A stretch of DNA of 64,000 nucleotides. Source: Agarivorans sp. TSD2052. Its GTDB lineage: Bacteria; Pseudomonadota; Gammaproteobacteria; Enterobacterales; Celerinatantimonadaceae. Location: the NCBI RefSeq assembly GCF_023238625.1, contig NZ_CP096670.1:609501-673500 (forward strand). The letters are read 5' to 3'. The notes below the pieces were generated by a model. It saw only the letters and a program-made list of their open reading frames with translations. It did not search any database and had not been told where the DNA came from. The first letter of the stretch is position 1. Every line of letters starts with the position of its first letter. This document shows, piece by piece, positions 8,691 to 18,380 of this stretch. Position numbers and translations under genes: made by a program.

Positions 8691-9554
8691 CTATTGATCG
8701 ACAATTGGGTTTAATTCAATCACGCAATTATCTATTAGCCTTACCTCGCCTAAGAAGGCTGCGACAAGGATAACGGCGCGGCGTGATTGCTGAGTTAATG
8801 GCTTAAGGGTATCGGCATCAACAATATCGATACCGTCACAGACAAAACCTTGTTGCTCAAGTTGCGCTTTAGTACGAGTTTGCAAGGCCTGTCTATTATC
8901 ATGGCGCAACTCGGTGGCCATTAACTGCATGTGTTGGGCAAGTTGTGGGGCAAGGTGTCGCTGTTCAGCGCTTAGCCGATTGTTACGAGAGCTCATTGCT
9001 AGGCCATTGCTCTCACGCACTGTGGGTAGGCCAATAATGCTAATCGGCAAAAGTAAATCTTCGGTCATTTTACGGATCAAGGCTAATTGTTGAAAATCTT
9101 TCTCACCAAAGACCGCAACATTAGGTTGAACCAAATTAAATAGCTTACAGACAATGGTAGACACGCCATCGAAATGACCGGGACGCAGCGCGCCTTCAAG
9201 CATGGTAGATAATCCCGGTACTTGAACTCTAGTTTCTTGTTCTAAGCCATTGGGGTATAAGGCGCTAGCTTCTGGTACAAACGCTAAATTGGCACCCGCC
9301 GCCGACAGAGCCGCCAAATCTTGCTCTAAGGTGCGAGGGTAGTTTTCTAAATCTACAGAATTGTTAAATTGCATAGGATTCACAAAAATCGATACGACCA
9401 CATAATCACAATGCGCCTGTGCTTCTTTCACTAAGGCGATATGACCCGGGTGCAGATTGCCCATAGTCGGGACAAACCCAATGCTAACTTGCTGCTGGCG
9501 AACGCTATTTAAAACCGCGCGTAACTCATTCGGTTTACTTACTAAGTGGGTCAT
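8691..9554 (-). CDS. panC: Pantothenate synthetase (pantoate--beta-alanine ligase)
   Basis: Joins pantoate and beta-alanine with ATP hydrolysis to AMP, giving pantothenate (vitamin B5), the precursor of coenzyme A. The ATP-site motif [12 protein letters not shown] is near residue 28, with [30 protein letters not shown] and MSSRNNRLS following in the normal order. The length is 287 residues, and the start codon directly abuts the panB stop with no gap (TAAATG). It is in an operon with panB upstream and panD downstream, which supplies its beta-alanine. Confidence 0.97.
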   Translation of the reverse strand: MTHLVSKPNELRAVLNSVRQQQVSIGFVPTMGNLHPGHIALVKEAQAHCDYVVVSIFVNPMQFNNSVDLENYPRTLEQDLAALSAAGANLAFVPEASALYPNGLEQETRVQVPGLSTMLEGALRPGHFDGVSTIVCKLFNLVQPNVAVFGEKDFQQLALIRKMTEDLLLPISIIGLPTVRESNGLAMSSRNNRLSAEQRHLAPQLAQHMQLMATELRHDNRQALQTRTKAQLEQQGFVCDGIDIVDADTLKPLTQQSRRAVILVAAFLGEVRLIDNCVIELNPIVDQ

Positions 9555-10349
9555 TTAGTTAAAACTCTGTGCTTCACCTGGAAATTCGCCTGATGCTACT
9601 TGGGCTAAGTAGCTACTAATTGCGCCACGAATATCCCCACTGTCTGCCAAGAAGTTTTTTGAAAACTTAGGTATATGGCCTTTGCTAATGCCAAAGGCAT
9701 CATGCATGACCAGAATTTGACCATCAGTGACGTTGCCAGCACCAATCCCAATAACCGGAATACTTAGCGCTTCGGTGATGGTTTTAGCGAGTGCAGTTGG
9801 AATACATTCAAGTACCAACAATTGAACGCCTGCAGCTTCAAGCTGCTTGGCATGGTCTAACATTTGTTGCGCTTGCTGTTCAGTGCGGCCTTGAACTTTA
9901 TATCCACCAAAAAGATGCACTGATTGTGGTGTTAGCCCAAGGTGACCGCATACAGGTACGCCTCGCTCAACTAAGCCTCTAATCGTTGCGCTTAACCATT
10001 CACCACCTTCCACTTTAACCATTTGTGCACCAGCTTGCATTAGCTTGGCTGCGTTATGATAAGTTTGCTCTGGTGTGGCATAAGACATAAATGGCATATC
10101 TGCCACAATCATGGTGTTTTCGGTACCACGAGCCACACAGCGAGTATGGTAGGCGATGTCTTCAATGCTAACAGCAAGGGTATCTTTGTGGCCTTGCAGC
10201 ACCATTCCTAATGAATCACCAATTAGTAGAAGGTGCATGCCTAGCTCATCAAATAAAGACGCAAAGCTCGCATCATAAGCGGTGATACAGGAGAATTTCT
10301 CGTTGCTTTGCTTAAATTTTAGTAATTGAGAAACCGTTATTCTGCTCAT
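9555..10349 (-). CDS. panB: 3-methyl-2-oxobutanoate hydroxymethyltransferase (ketopantoate synthase)
   Basis: Transfers a hydroxymethyl group from 5,10-methylenetetrahydrofolate to ketoisovalerate, the first committed step to pantoate. The TIM-barrel motifs are visible: [47 protein letters not shown] and IGIGAG. It is 264 residues, the standard size. folK ends 56 bp upstream, and the spacer holds a hairpin close to this start codon (10362-10383). The gene is coupled to panC downstream. Confidence 0.97.
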   Translation of the reverse strand: MSRITVSQLLKFKQSNEKFSCITAYDASFASLFDELGMHLLLIGDSLGMVLQGHKDTLAVSIEDIAYHTRCVARGTENTMIVADMPFMSYATPEQTYHNAAKLMQAGAQMVKVEGGEWLSATIRGLVERGVPVCGHLGLTPQSVHLFGGYKVQGRTEQQAQQMLDHAKQLEAAGVQLLVLECIPTALAKTITEALSIPVIGIGAGNVTDGQILVMHDAFGISKGHIPKFSKNFLADSGDIRGAISSYLAQVASGEFPGEAQSFN

Positions 10350-10361
10350 AGTTGGTTACCG

Positions 10362-10383
10362 TTTACACCGTTTGGGGTGTAAA
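10362..10383. repeat. Hairpin in the folK-panB spacer
   Basis: Stem TTTACACC, 6-base loop, GGTGTAAA (8 bp, perfect), ending 12 bases before the panB start codon on the minus strand. No T-run follows, so it is not a standard terminator. It may influence panB translation or mark an RNA processing point. Confidence 0.55.
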
Positions 10384-10405
10384 TTTATTGAGTTAATATT
10401 TCTAA

Positions 10406-10906
10406 TTAAGCCCATTCAACAGGGCGTTTGAATATTTGTAATCCATTACTATCGATAGATTCTGCTAAATTTTGCACTGTACATCCGTCGGGCAAGCATA
10501 AATCTACGGCTATTTCAGCAAGCGGTAATAATACAAACTCTCGCTGCTTCATTCCATAGTGAGGGACAGTTAGACGAGGGTTATTGATTGTTTGGTTGGC
10601 ATAGAGCAATAAATCCAAGTCTAAAGTACGCGGGCCCCAACGTTCTTTCTTTCGCTGACGACCTTGCTGCTGTTCAATTTTTTGTGTTAGGTCGAGCAAG
10701 TCGAGAGGAGGTAAGTCGGTGTATAGTTCCAACACCGCATTGAGATAGTCTGGTTGGTCTTGCGGGCCCATAGGCCGGCTTTGATACAGCGATGAACAAC
10801 TCGCTAGGGCTAAGTTGGGCTCAGCTGCCAGCGCGCGTCTGGCAGCAATAGCTTGATTCAGGGGATCCACAAGGTTACTGCCTAAGGCAATAAAACAACG
10901 TACCAT
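10406..10906 (-). CDS. folK: 2-amino-4-hydroxy-6-hydroxymethyldihydropteridine pyrophosphokinase
   Basis: Transfers pyrophosphate from ATP to 6-hydroxymethyl-dihydropterin in folate synthesis. The signature RWGPRTLDLDLLLY near residue 90 is the HPPK active site, with FIALGSNLVDP at the N-terminus and PHYGMKQREFVLLPL afterwards. It is 166 residues, normal for the family. It begins 2 bp after the pcnB stop, as the pcnB-folK-panB order found in many gammaproteobacteria. Folate made here also feeds PanB. Confidence 0.96.
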   Translation of the reverse strand: MVRCFIALGSNLVDPLNQAIAARRALAAEPNLALASCSSLYQSRPMGPQDQPDYLNAVLELYTDLPPLDLLDLTQKIEQQQGRQRKKERWGPRTLDLDLLLYANQTINNPRLTVPHYGMKQREFVLLPLAEIAVDLCLPDGCTVQNLAESIDSNGLQIFKRPVEWA

Positions 10907-10908
10907 TA

Positions 10909-12249
10909 TTAACTGTCTGTTTTTTTAGGTTTGCGTGTTCTACGGCGGCTCTTATTACGGCCGGATGCTTTGTTCAGCTCTCTAACCATAGTATTTCGGC
11001 CTTGCTCATTACTGCGCTGCCATTGTTGCCACCAGTCTGCTAGCTCAAGGAGTTTGCTGTCTTGCGTGGCTTTAGCTCGTAGTTCCAAGAAATCAAAAGC
11101 AGCTCTGAAACGTGGGTGGCCAAAAGTTTGGAAGGCCCGCTTACCAAAGCGGCGGTCAAGGCGTGCTTGCAGCTGCCAGATTTCACGAATACCGGTAGTA
11201 AAACGTTTTGGAATGGCGACATTCTTACATTGTTGCTCCAGTAGCCAATTCATCGCCATGGCTGATGCGTCGTGTTCACCCAACGACAGCTCGATAAGCA
11301 GCTCGTCCTTTTTAATTTCTAATAGGGGCCACAACAGCGCTGCAAAAACAAAAGCTGGGGTCACTTTCTGATCACCGCGTACTCGTTTGTCGGTACTCGC
11401 TAATGCCATCAACATGAAGCGTAGCTCTGGCGAGTCTTCGTCCCATTGTTGCAATAAGGGCTTGAGAAGCGGGAATAGCGGGTAAAGTAGCTGTGTGTCT
11501 GCCATCATTTTAAAGGTGGCTTTACCGTCACCGCCTAAGAATAACTTGAGGCATTCTTCAAATAAGCGTGCTGCCGGAATATCTTTAAGTAAATGGCCAT
11601 ATTGTGCGATAGGGTCACGACTTTCTTTGGCAATACTGAAATCGAGTTTTACTGCGAAACGCACTGCGCGAAGCATTCTTACCGGATCTTCGCGGTAACG
11701 GGTTTCGGGATCACCTATCAATTGTAAGCGGCGATCGGCAATATCGCTGATTCCACCGGCGAAATCGACGACTGAAAAATCGGCAATGTTGTAATAAAGC
11801 GCATTAACGGTAAAGTCTCTTCGTTCGGCATCTTCTTCAACATTACCGTACACATTATCGCGAAGCAGCATACCTTCTTCACTGCGCTTAGACTCGGTAT
11901 TGGCCGCATCGCTGTCATGGTGACCACGGAACGTTGCTACTTCAATGATTTCACGGCCAAATAAAATATGGGCTAATCGAAAACGGCGACCCACTAAGCG
12001 GCAGTTACGAAATAGCCCCTTTATTTGTTCTGGCGTGGCGTTGGTTGCAATATCGAAGTCTTTAGGTTGTTTACCTAATAGTAAATCCCTTACTCCACCA
12101 CCAACCAAGTAGGCGTTGTAGCCTGATTTGTGTAAACGATATAAAACTTTGAGTGCGTTTTCACTGATGTCCTGACGGGATATATTGTGTTCGGCACGCG
12201 GGATCACTTGCTGCTGCATTGCTACTGGTTCAGTAGAATTTGGCTGCAT
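10909..12249 (-). CDS. pcnB: Poly(A) polymerase I
   Basis: Adds 3' poly(A) tails to RNAs, which marks them for decay. The nucleotidyltransferase core has LVGGGVRDLLLG, then KDFDIATNATPEQI with the two catalytic Asp, followed by RLAHILFGREIIEVATFRG and RRDFTVNALYYNIADF. The RNA-binding neck has GDPETRYREDPVRMLRAVRFAVKL. The C-terminal end is very basic (NKSRRRTRKPKK), as in E. coli PcnB, and probably binds RNA. At 446 residues the protein is full length. It is the first gene of the pcnB-folK-panBCD run. Confidence 0.95.
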   Translation of the reverse strand: MQPNSTEPVAMQQQVIPRAEHNISRQDISENALKVLYRLHKSGYNAYLVGGGVRDLLLGKQPKDFDIATNATPEQIKGLFRNCRLVGRRFRLAHILFGREIIEVATFRGHHDSDAANTESKRSEEGMLLRDNVYGNVEEDAERRDFTVNALYYNIADFSVVDFAGGISDIADRRLQLIGDPETRYREDPVRMLRAVRFAVKLDFSIAKESRDPIAQYGHLLKDIPAARLFEECLKLFLGGDGKATFKMMADTQLLYPLFPLLKPLLQQWDEDSPELRFMLMALASTDKRVRGDQKVTPAFVFAALLWPLLEIKKDELLIELSLGEHDASAMAMNWLLEQQCKNVAIPKRFTTGIREIWQLQARLDRRFGKRAFQTFGHPRFRAAFDFLELRAKATQDSKLLELADWWQQWQRSNEQGRNTMVRELNKASGRNKSRRRTRKPKKTDS

Positions 12250-12370
12250 GATCCGTTTATATACTTTGGCTAGCTTGCGTAAAATGGGTGCCCCCTTGAG
12301 CGCGCATTATCAACATGGTGAAAAATAAGGCGCTAATATAGCTTTTTTACACAGAAATACAACCAATTCG

Positions 12371-13243
12371 CTAGTTAGACATTGAGTTTTTCGGTATCTC
12401 TGTTAATCGCCAATTGGCTATCGCTTTGTTTAATATTTGTTCACAGCTTAGCTCAAGCCAGCCAGCTTCGCTTGTTTGCCCTAAATAAGTTAACGCTTGC
12501 AGTAATAATCGCTGATTTTGTTTACTTGAAATCGAGGGGGCGTGGTTTTGTTTACTGAGTTTATTGCCATGCTCATCAAGTACTAGCGGAAGGTGTAAAT
12601 ACTGAGGCGCTGCTTTACCCAACAATTTGAAAATAGCTAATTGACGGCCAGTGGTAAGGATTAAGTCTGCTCCACGAACAACTTCGGTAATGCCTTGCTC
12701 TGCATCGTCTAGGCTGACCGCGAGATTATAGGCATACAAGCCATCACGCCGTTTAACAATGAAGTCTTCTTCCGCTATAGCGGCAGGAATATCTACTTGG
12801 CCGTAGCATAGGTCATCAAATTGATATATCGCTGCATGGGAGTGCAGTCGCGTCGCATAGTGGTCACCTAATAAGCCTTTATCTAGACAAGTACCGCTAT
12901 AAACGCCACCACTAGCCTTAATCATTTTACGGGTGCATTGGCAATGATAGGCTTGTTGTAGGTGTAACCAATGGTCGATGTATTGTTGATAGCGGGCAAG
13001 ATGATGGCTTTGGTAGAGGACAGAGCCATCCCAATATAAGCCAAATTGCTCTAGTTGTTGAAGAATCAAGCTACTGGCGCCCGCTTGCTCTCGTGGAGGG
13101 TCAATATCTTCTATTCTGACTAACCATTGTCCGTTTTGGCTTCGCGCTTGCAAAAAGCTACCAAGGGCAGCAACCAAAGAACCTAGGTGAAGTGGGCCTG
13201 AAGGAGAGGGGGCAAAACGGCCTACGTAGGGCTTAGCGCTCAT
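12371..13243 (-). CDS. gluQ: Glutamyl-Q tRNA(Asp) synthetase
   Basis: A shortened glutamyl-tRNA synthetase that attaches glutamate to the queuosine base in the anticodon of tRNA-Asp. GRFAPSPSGPLHLGSLVAAL contains the HIGH-type motif (HLGS), RIEDIDPPRE follows, and KLSKQ is the KMSKS equivalent. The candidate Zn site has CQC and a later Cys (SGTC). There is no anticodon-binding domain, and 290 residues is typical. It lies between pcnB and dksA; a dksA-gluQ-pcnB order is common in this class of bacteria. The dksA terminator lies in the 69-bp gap upstream, so gluQ expression may depend on readthrough. Confidence 0.95.
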   Translation of the reverse strand: MSAKPYVGRFAPSPSGPLHLGSLVAALGSFLQARSQNGQWLVRIEDIDPPREQAGASSLILQQLEQFGLYWDGSVLYQSHHLARYQQYIDHWLHLQQAYHCQCTRKMIKASGGVYSGTCLDKGLLGDHYATRLHSHAAIYQFDDLCYGQVDIPAAIAEEDFIVKRRDGLYAYNLAVSLDDAEQGITEVVRGADLILTTGRQLAIFKLLGKAAPQYLHLPLVLDEHGNKLSKQNHAPSISSKQNQRLLLQALTYLGQTSEAGWLELSCEQILNKAIANWRLTEIPKNSMSN

Positions 13244-13267
13244 AGTTATAGTCTTAAAATATAAAGC

Positions 13268-13299
13268 TAGGCAGATGGATGCAGTTGCATATCTGCCTA
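13268..13299 (-). terminator. Terminator between dksA and gluQ
   Basis: A long interrupted stem: TAGGCAGAT pairs with ATCTGCCTA, and inside it ATGCA pairs with TGCAT, with a GG bulge. On the minus strand it is followed by GCTTTATATTTT. It probably limits transcription from dksA into gluQ. Confidence 0.8.
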
Positions 13300-13312
13300 A
13301 ACTTTAACAAAA

Positions 13313-13756
13313 CTAGCCGACCAGTTGTTTCTCTTTGATCTCAGCTAAGGTTTTGCAATCGATACACAAATCAGCTGTGGGCCTTGCTTCTAAACGACGA
13401 ATGCCGATTTCCACGCCACAGGCATCACAAAAGCCGAAGTCATCTTCAATTTTCACTAAAGTTTTCTCGATTTTTTTGATCAACTTGCGTTCGCGATCTC
13501 GAGTACGAAGTTCAAGGCTGAACTCTTCTTCTTGTGCTGCGCGATCAACTGGGTCAGGGAAATTAGCCGCTTCGTCTTTCATGTGCGTTACTGTGCGATC
13601 TACTTCTTCACGAAGTTGATTGCGCCACGCCTCTAGAATAATTCGGAAGTGGTCAATCTGAGCATCGTTCATGTACTCTTCGCCAGGCTGAGCTTGATAA
13701 GGTTCAACCCCTGCGATAGAGAGCACACCTAGTATTTTCTTTTTGCCTTCTGGCAT
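13313..13756 (-). CDS. dksA: RNA polymerase-binding transcription factor DksA
   Basis: Binds in the RNA polymerase secondary channel and, with ppGpp, adjusts transcription of rRNA, tRNA and amino-acid genes during starvation. The coiled coil (about residues 30-105) has [19 protein letters not shown], with the Asp-x-x-Asp-Arg-Ala tip that reaches the active site. The C-terminal four-Cys zinc finger is CDAC with a later CIDC. The product is 147 residues, close to the E. coli length. A ribosome binding site (GGGAGAG) precedes the ATG. Confidence 0.98.
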   Translation of the reverse strand: MPEGKKKILGVLSIAGVEPYQAQPGEEYMNDAQIDHFRIILEAWRNQLREEVDRTVTHMKDEAANFPDPVDRAAQEEEFSLELRTRDRERKLIKKIEKTLVKIEDDFGFCDACGVEIGIRRLEARPTADLCIDCKTLAEIKEKQLVG

Positions 13757-13918
13757 ACTTCTCTCCCAAATTCCGTACGACTTTATGAGTGTAATAGTCG
13801 AGGATGTAAATTAGGCGGGTATCTATAGCAGAAAGGCTAACGTACCGCAAATGAATTGCCGTGAATTTGCTGTTTTCACCTAAGCTAAACAAAATATCTT
13901 AGACTGTTTGCTGGTTTT

Positions 13919-14012
13919 TTGACCATTCCTCCAAAGTGGTAAATATACTGCTGTGAGCGCAGTAAGAGGGTCGCCCGACGACTTACGGCCTAGTGAGGCC
14001 TTATTAACTATT
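13919..14012 (+). ncRNA. Possible small structured RNA in the dksA-sfsA gap
   Basis: The 298-bp gap between sfsA's far end and dksA holds a plus-strand series of elements: TTGACC (13919-13924), TATACT (13944-13949, spacer 19, longer than ideal), a paired GTAAG...CTTAC (13962-13986) with inner GTCG/CGAC, then GGCCT-AGTG-AGGCC (13987-14000) followed by TTATTAACTATT. Together they resemble a short RNA gene with a weak terminator. Neither flanking gene is on this strand. The wide promoter spacing and poor T-run keep this tentative. Confidence 0.3.
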
Positions 14013-14015
14013 CTC

Positions 14016-14047
14016 TATGGTGGCTTGTTTAAACCCTGTGTAACCAT
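14016..14047. repeat. Inverted repeat CTATGGT...ACCATAG
   Basis: A 7-bp perfect dyad with a loop of about 18-20 bases, lying downstream of the sfsA stop. It may help end the sfsA transcript but has no T-run. Coordinates of the outer arms are approximate. Confidence 0.35.
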
Positions 14048-14088
14048 AGCTAAATTATAGTCTATAAATGCATTTTTTAAGCTGGGTT

Positions 14089-14790
14089 TTAATAGGTGGG
14101 TAAGGCTTTAACTAAACGGCATGATTTAGGATTAAGCTTGGCTTTATAAGCCAACACTTCAACTCCTTGTTGTTTCGCTAGATCGAGCAATTGCGCATAG
14201 CTAGGATCAACATGAGCCGCAGCTCTTACGCTGTTGATACCACTATGTAATACCGCAAACAACAGTACCGCGCGGTGCCCTTGTTGTTTCATGTCTATCA
14301 ATTCACGCAGGTGCTTTTGTCCACGCGTACTTACCGCATCAGGGAAATAGCCATTCCCCTCATGGAGTAATGTGCAAGATTTAACTTCAATGTAGCAAGC
14401 GGTTCGCTGAGGATCTTCTAACAAAAAATCGATGCGGCTGTTTTCGCTGCCATATTTAACTTCGCGACGCAGACTCGCATAGCCTGCTAGCTCGCCAATT
14501 ACATTTTGAGTGATGGCTTGCTCTACCCATTGATTAGCCTTGGCGGTATTGACACAGATTGTATGGCCATCGGGCGTTTGGCTTAACTCCCAGCTCAGCG
14601 GGTATTTACGTTTTGGGTTCTCTGATTGGCTGTACCAAATTGTACTTCCGGGTTCAGCGCAACCGGTCATCGCGCCTGTATTAGCGCAATAAATAGTGGT
14701 TTCGCTGCCATCGGCTAGAATAACATCGGCCAAAAAACGTTTATAACGTTTAACTAGGGTGGCTGGCTGTAGTGGCGATTCAAATGACAT
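14089..14790 (-). CDS. sfsA: DNA/RNA nuclease SfsA (sugar fermentation stimulation protein)
   Basis: A conserved 233-residue cytoplasmic protein, linked genetically to maltose metabolism in E. coli and having a nuclease-like fold. [18 protein letters not shown] opens the protein, followed by [23 protein letters not shown] and [10 protein letters not shown] (the Asp and Glu-x-Lys of a PD-(D/E)XK nuclease core), [17 protein letters not shown] and AYKAKL. I chose the ATG at 14790 because it aligns with known SfsA starts; an ATG at 14832 would add 14 unrelated residues. In E. coli sfsA is next to dksA, as here. Confidence 0.93.
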   Translation of the reverse strand: MSFESPLQPATLVKRYKRFLADVILADGSETTIYCANTGAMTGCAEPGSTIWYSQSENPKRKYPLSWELSQTPDGHTICVNTAKANQWVEQAITQNVIGELAGYASLRREVKYGSENSRIDFLLEDPQRTACYIEVKSCTLLHEGNGYFPDAVSTRGQKHLRELIDMKQQGHRAVLLFAVLHSGINSVRAAAHVDPSYAQLLDLAKQQGVEVLAYKAKLNPKSCRLVKALPTY

Positions 14791-14930
14791 GCTGTTTTTT
14801 AGAATGAGTAAGTAATGAAGCCATGCTAACACCTAAGCAGGGCCTTTTGTTAAGTAGAGGCTGCAAGGCTTGCTTAGGTGTGAGCGGTTCATCCACGGTA
14901 AACGCCGCTGTTCGGCGATAAAGCGAAGAT

Positions 14931-15707
14931 TTATTGTCGGTATTTGTTGATGTATTTATTATTGATGTTTGCCACTGTGCCATCTTCTTGCAAGGCTTCC
15001 AGCGCATGTTGCAGTTGTTGAACTTTTTGGTCTGAGGTCTGTAAATTTAAACCTATGTACCCAGCTTGTGTTTCAATAGGAGTGAAGGATGACTCGAGCT
15101 GATTCATTGAAAGGCCGAGTTCTTTCATTTGCATAATGAGTGTTAACTCGCTGCTAATTAGCAAGTCTATTCTGCCTGCGAGCAGCTTTTTTAAGTTTTG
15201 TTGTGGGCTGGTGACAGCCGCAATGTTTTTGCCATCTTCAAAGCCTTGCTTAAGTAAGAACTTGTGGTTAGCCACATCTCTCACTACTCCTACAGTGTAT
15301 CTTTTTGCATCTTCCAAGGCGTTTATGTCTATTTCAGGGCGATTCTTCAATTTATAAAAATACATCGGTTGCGCAGCTACGATAGGCCCAACCCATTTGA
15401 ATAATGATTCTCTTTCGGCAGTTCGATATAACATATAAATTAGCGTACCTTCTTGATTTAAGGCTATTTGGTAAGCTCGCGCCCAAGGGTAGACATCAAT
15501 ATCAAGTTCTAAACCCGCCTTTTTGAACGTGGCCTCAACAATATCGGTTGCGATACCGCTTAGCTGACCGTCTTCAAAAAACATATAGGGAGGCCAAGAA
15601 TCTATAGTCATACCATGGCTAGATTCTTGGGCATTTGATGTCGCCGATAGGAAGATGCCGATTAGGGTAATTTTCAAAAAAATAAACTTCTTTGAAAATA
15701 TAATCAT
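14931..15707 (-). CDS. Periplasmic solute-binding protein, family 3 (amino-acid-binding type)
   Basis: A 258-residue exported protein. The signal peptide covers about residues 1-26 (hydrophobic core, then TSNAQ). The mature part has SWPPYMFFEDGQLSGIATDIV, VYPWARAYQIAL and YTVGVVRDVANHKFL, typical of the SBP_bac_3 fold of polar amino-acid receptors. No permease or ATPase gene is nearby, so it is an orphan; many marine bacteria carry such stand-alone proteins with unknown ligands. It has no GGDEF or kinase domain attached. Confidence 0.82.
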   Translation of the reverse strand: MIIFSKKFIFLKITLIGIFLSATSNAQESSHGMTIDSWPPYMFFEDGQLSGIATDIVEATFKKAGLELDIDVYPWARAYQIALNQEGTLIYMLYRTAERESLFKWVGPIVAAQPMYFYKLKNRPEIDINALEDAKRYTVGVVRDVANHKFLLKQGFEDGKNIAAVTSPQQNLKKLLAGRIDLLISSELTLIMQMKELGLSMNQLESSFTPIETQAGYIGLNLQTSDQKVQQLQHALEALQEDGTVANINNKYINKYRQ

Positions 15708-15905
15708 TTAAATTTAGCCTCTCTAGATTCGGTGAAAATTATTAGGGTATAAACAAGACCATCTCCACCTAGTTTAGCCCTAATCTGTTTTGGTTGTTGT
15801 TAATATGCCATAGCAACAGCTAAACGGCCGTAAAACACTTACTTGGGTAGTTGAAGCTGTTTGGGTAAACTAAGCGGGTTTATCCCCTTAGGTTGAGGAG
15901 CTGCT

Positions 15906-18380
15906 TTGAGCGCGCTACCGGTAGCACAAATTTTTCCCGCTTTATTAGAGCATTTGCCTGCTCAGCAACATTTTATTGTTTGCGCGCCTCCCGGGGCGGG
16001 GAAATCGACCGCCTTACCCTTGATGCTGCTTAAGCAGGCAATGTTAAATGGTAAAATCATTATGCTTGAGCCGCGTCGTCTTGCGGCACGTAATATTGCG
16101 CAATACTTAGCGAATCAGCTTGGTGAAAAGGTGGGCGAACGGGTAGGTTATCAAATGCGCGGTGAAAACCGGCAATCGGCTAAAACCCAACTGCTGGTGG
16201 TCACTGAAGGTGTGTTAACTCGCTTAATTCAAGCCGATCCTGAATTGGCCGGCGTGGCCTTAATTATCTTTGACGAATACCATGAACGTAGCATTCATGC
16301 CGATTTGGGCTTGGCGCTTAGCTTGGAGGTTCAGCAAGCTTTTAATCCTGAGCTTAAAATAATGCTGATGTCAGCGACCTTGGAAAGCGAGGCACTGCAG
16401 CAATTGTTGCCAGAGGCGGTATTGTTAGAAAGTGAAGGGCGTAGTTTTCCAATTAGCTACAGCTACCATCCACTTAATCGTGATTGGCAGTGGAGTGAAC
16501 GCGTTGCCCAAATCACCGCCAAAGCCTTGGCTGAGCAAATCGGTAACGTGTTGGTATTTTTACCGGGTAATGCTGAAATTCGCCAAGTGGCGCAGCAACT
16601 TGCTCCCAACTTAAGCACAGATATTGAACTGCATAGCTTGTACGGTAAGCTCAGTTTGGCCGAGCAACAAGCGGCAATTCAAGCGCCAGCAAGCGGTAAA
16701 CGTAAAGTGGTATTAGCAACCAATATTGCCGAAACGAGTCTCACCATTGACGGTATTAGCTGTGTGGTTGATAGCGGTTTAGAGCGGCAAGCTTCATATC
16801 ATGCCACCAGCGGAACTACACGCCTGCAAACAAAAATGATTTGCCGGGCGTCTGCGATTCAGCGGGCGGGGCGAGCTGGCCGCTTACAAGCCGGTCACTG
16901 TTATCGTTTATTTAGCGAAGAGCAACTGAACCACCGCCCTTTTGCCAATAGCCCAGAAATTTGTCGTAGTGAGTTAAGCCGCTTAGTCATTGAGCTATTA
17001 CAATGGGGGGCAACAGCAGATGAATTACAGTGGTTAGATCAACCACCTCAAGCACACTTAGCGCAAGCTAAGCAATTATTAGAAGATTTGGATTTAATAA
17101 AGCAGAACCATTTAACCGATCGTGCTAAAGCGGTGAGTGGTAGCGGTTTAGGTCCACGCTGTTTGGCGATGTTAGAGCAAGCGCAGCAGTGGCAGCAACA
17201 ACTACCTTTGCCTGGCTTGTTGTGGCGAGCTTGCGAGCTAGCTGCCTTGCTAGACATTAATGCACCATTAAATGCTAGTGAGCCTAATCTGGCTATTTTA
17301 CAGTTGCAAGGTGCTGCTAAACAGCAATATAAGCAGCAGTTAGCTAATTTGAGCCAGCGCTTTACGTTGAATCCGCAACAATCACTTGATGCAAGTTGGG
17401 ACGGTCTCCTATTAGCGCAAGCTTTTCCCGATCGCATCGCTGTAAAGCGCCAATCTAATAATTATACGGCGAGTGCGGGTTTTGGTTTGGAGTTAGCTCA
17501 AGAACAGCAGTCTCTCGCTAAACATAAAGCCTTGGTAGTGGTTGATCTATATTGGCCAGAAGGGCGCAATCAAGGTCGTATCGCCTTAGCCTGTGATGTG
17601 GATTTGAGCCTACTAGAAAAATGGCAACCACAGCGGTTTACCTCGCAACTACATTGTCTGTGGTCTGAGTCGGCAAAACGAATAGTTGCCGAGCAACAGC
17701 AACGACTTGGTGCCATAGTGCTGAGCGCTCAGCCAGCCGAGCAAGTGGCTCCTGAGTTAGTGGCGCAAGCATGGCTAGAACAAATTAGGAAAAAAGGTTT
17801 TGCTTGGCTTCCATTAGGTGATAAGGCTGCCGCTTGGTTAGAGCGAGTTCGTTGTGCTGAACGCTGGTTTGAACAGTTAGCATTAGCCGACTTTAGCGAG
17901 CAAGGGCTACTTAGTGATGCAGACCAATGGCTAAGCATACACTTACACACTTGCCGTAACTGGCAGCAGCTAAAAAATATTGGCTGGCTAGCGGCATTAA
18001 AATCGCGATTAGACTGGCAACAACAGCAGCAAGTTGAAGTGTTAGTGCCAAGTCACTATTTGGCTCCGTCGGGCAATCGAGCGGCTATTCGTTATCAATT
18101 GGGGAAAGCGCCGGTAGTGTCGATAAAATTACAAGAAATGTTTGGTCAGCCGCAATCACCACAATTAGGCAACAAAATTGCTATTACCTTAGAGCTATTA
18201 TCTCCGGGAGGTAAACCCCTTCAGCTTACGCAAGACTTGGCAAGCTTTTGGCAATCTGCCTATGTTGAGGTGAAAAAAGAAATGAAAGGGCGTTACCCAA
18301 GGCACCCATGGCCAGACGACCCGATTAGTGCTCAAGCCACTCACAAAACTAAGCGACAGCTTAATTACTCCAAGCAGTGA
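15906..18380 (+). CDS. hrpB: ATP-dependent helicase HrpB
   Basis: A DEAH/RHA-type helicase of 824 residues. The core has APPGAGKSTALPL (Walker A, near residue 28), LEPRRLAARN, TEGVLTRLIQ, DEYHER (the DEAH box variant), MSATLES, then NIAETSLTIDGI and QRAGRAGRLQAGHCYRLF in the second helicase domain. The C-terminus has the HrpB-specific YPRHPWPDDP. The start is TTG at 15906, supported by a strong ribosome binding site, TGAGGAG, six bases before it and by alignment of the N-terminus with E. coli HrpB. The biological role of HrpB is not well defined. Confidence 0.95.
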   Translation: MSALPVAQIFPALLEHLPAQQHFIVCAPPGAGKSTALPLMLLKQAMLNGKIIMLEPRRLAARNIAQYLANQLGEKVGERVGYQMRGENRQSAKTQLLVVTEGVLTRLIQADPELAGVALIIFDEYHERSIHADLGLALSLEVQQAFNPELKIMLMSATLESEALQQLLPEAVLLESEGRSFPISYSYHPLNRDWQWSERVAQITAKALAEQIGNVLVFLPGNAEIRQVAQQLAPNLSTDIELHSLYGKLSLAEQQAAIQAPASGKRKVVLATNIAETSLTIDGISCVVDSGLERQASYHATSGTTRLQTKMICRASAIQRAGRAGRLQAGHCYRLFSEEQLNHRPFANSPEICRSELSRLVIELLQWGATADELQWLDQPPQAHLAQAKQLLEDLDLIKQNHLTDRAKAVSGSGLGPRCLAMLEQAQQWQQQLPLPGLLWRACELAALLDINAPLNASEPNLAILQLQGAAKQQYKQQLANLSQRFTLNPQQSLDASWDGLLLAQAFPDRIAVKRQSNNYTASAGFGLELAQEQQSLAKHKALVVVDLYWPEGRNQGRIALACDVDLSLLEKWQPQRFTSQLHCLWSESAKRIVAEQQQRLGAIVLSAQPAEQVAPELVAQAWLEQIRKKGFAWLPLGDKAAAWLERVRCAERWFEQLALADFSEQGLLSDADQWLSIHLHTCRNWQQLKNIGWLAALKSRLDWQQQQQVEVLVPSHYLAPSGNRAAIRYQLGKAPVVSIKLQEMFGQPQSPQLGNKIAITLELLSPGGKPLQLTQDLASFWQSAYVEVKKEMKGRYPRHPWPDDPISAQATHKTKRQLNYSKQ

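Noticed and set aside
10931-11371. 146-codon plus-strand frame opposite pcnB
   Set aside because: It is antisense to a conserved gene, Arg/Ser-rich as expected of a shadow, and lacks a start signal.
13335-13619. 94-codon plus-strand frame opposite dksA
   Set aside because: Shadow of dksA, with Ser/Arg-rich composition and no ribosome binding site.
17048-17437. 129-codon minus-strand frame within hrpB
   Set aside because: Cys/Ser-rich shadow of the Gln/Leu-rich hrpB coding strand, with no family match.
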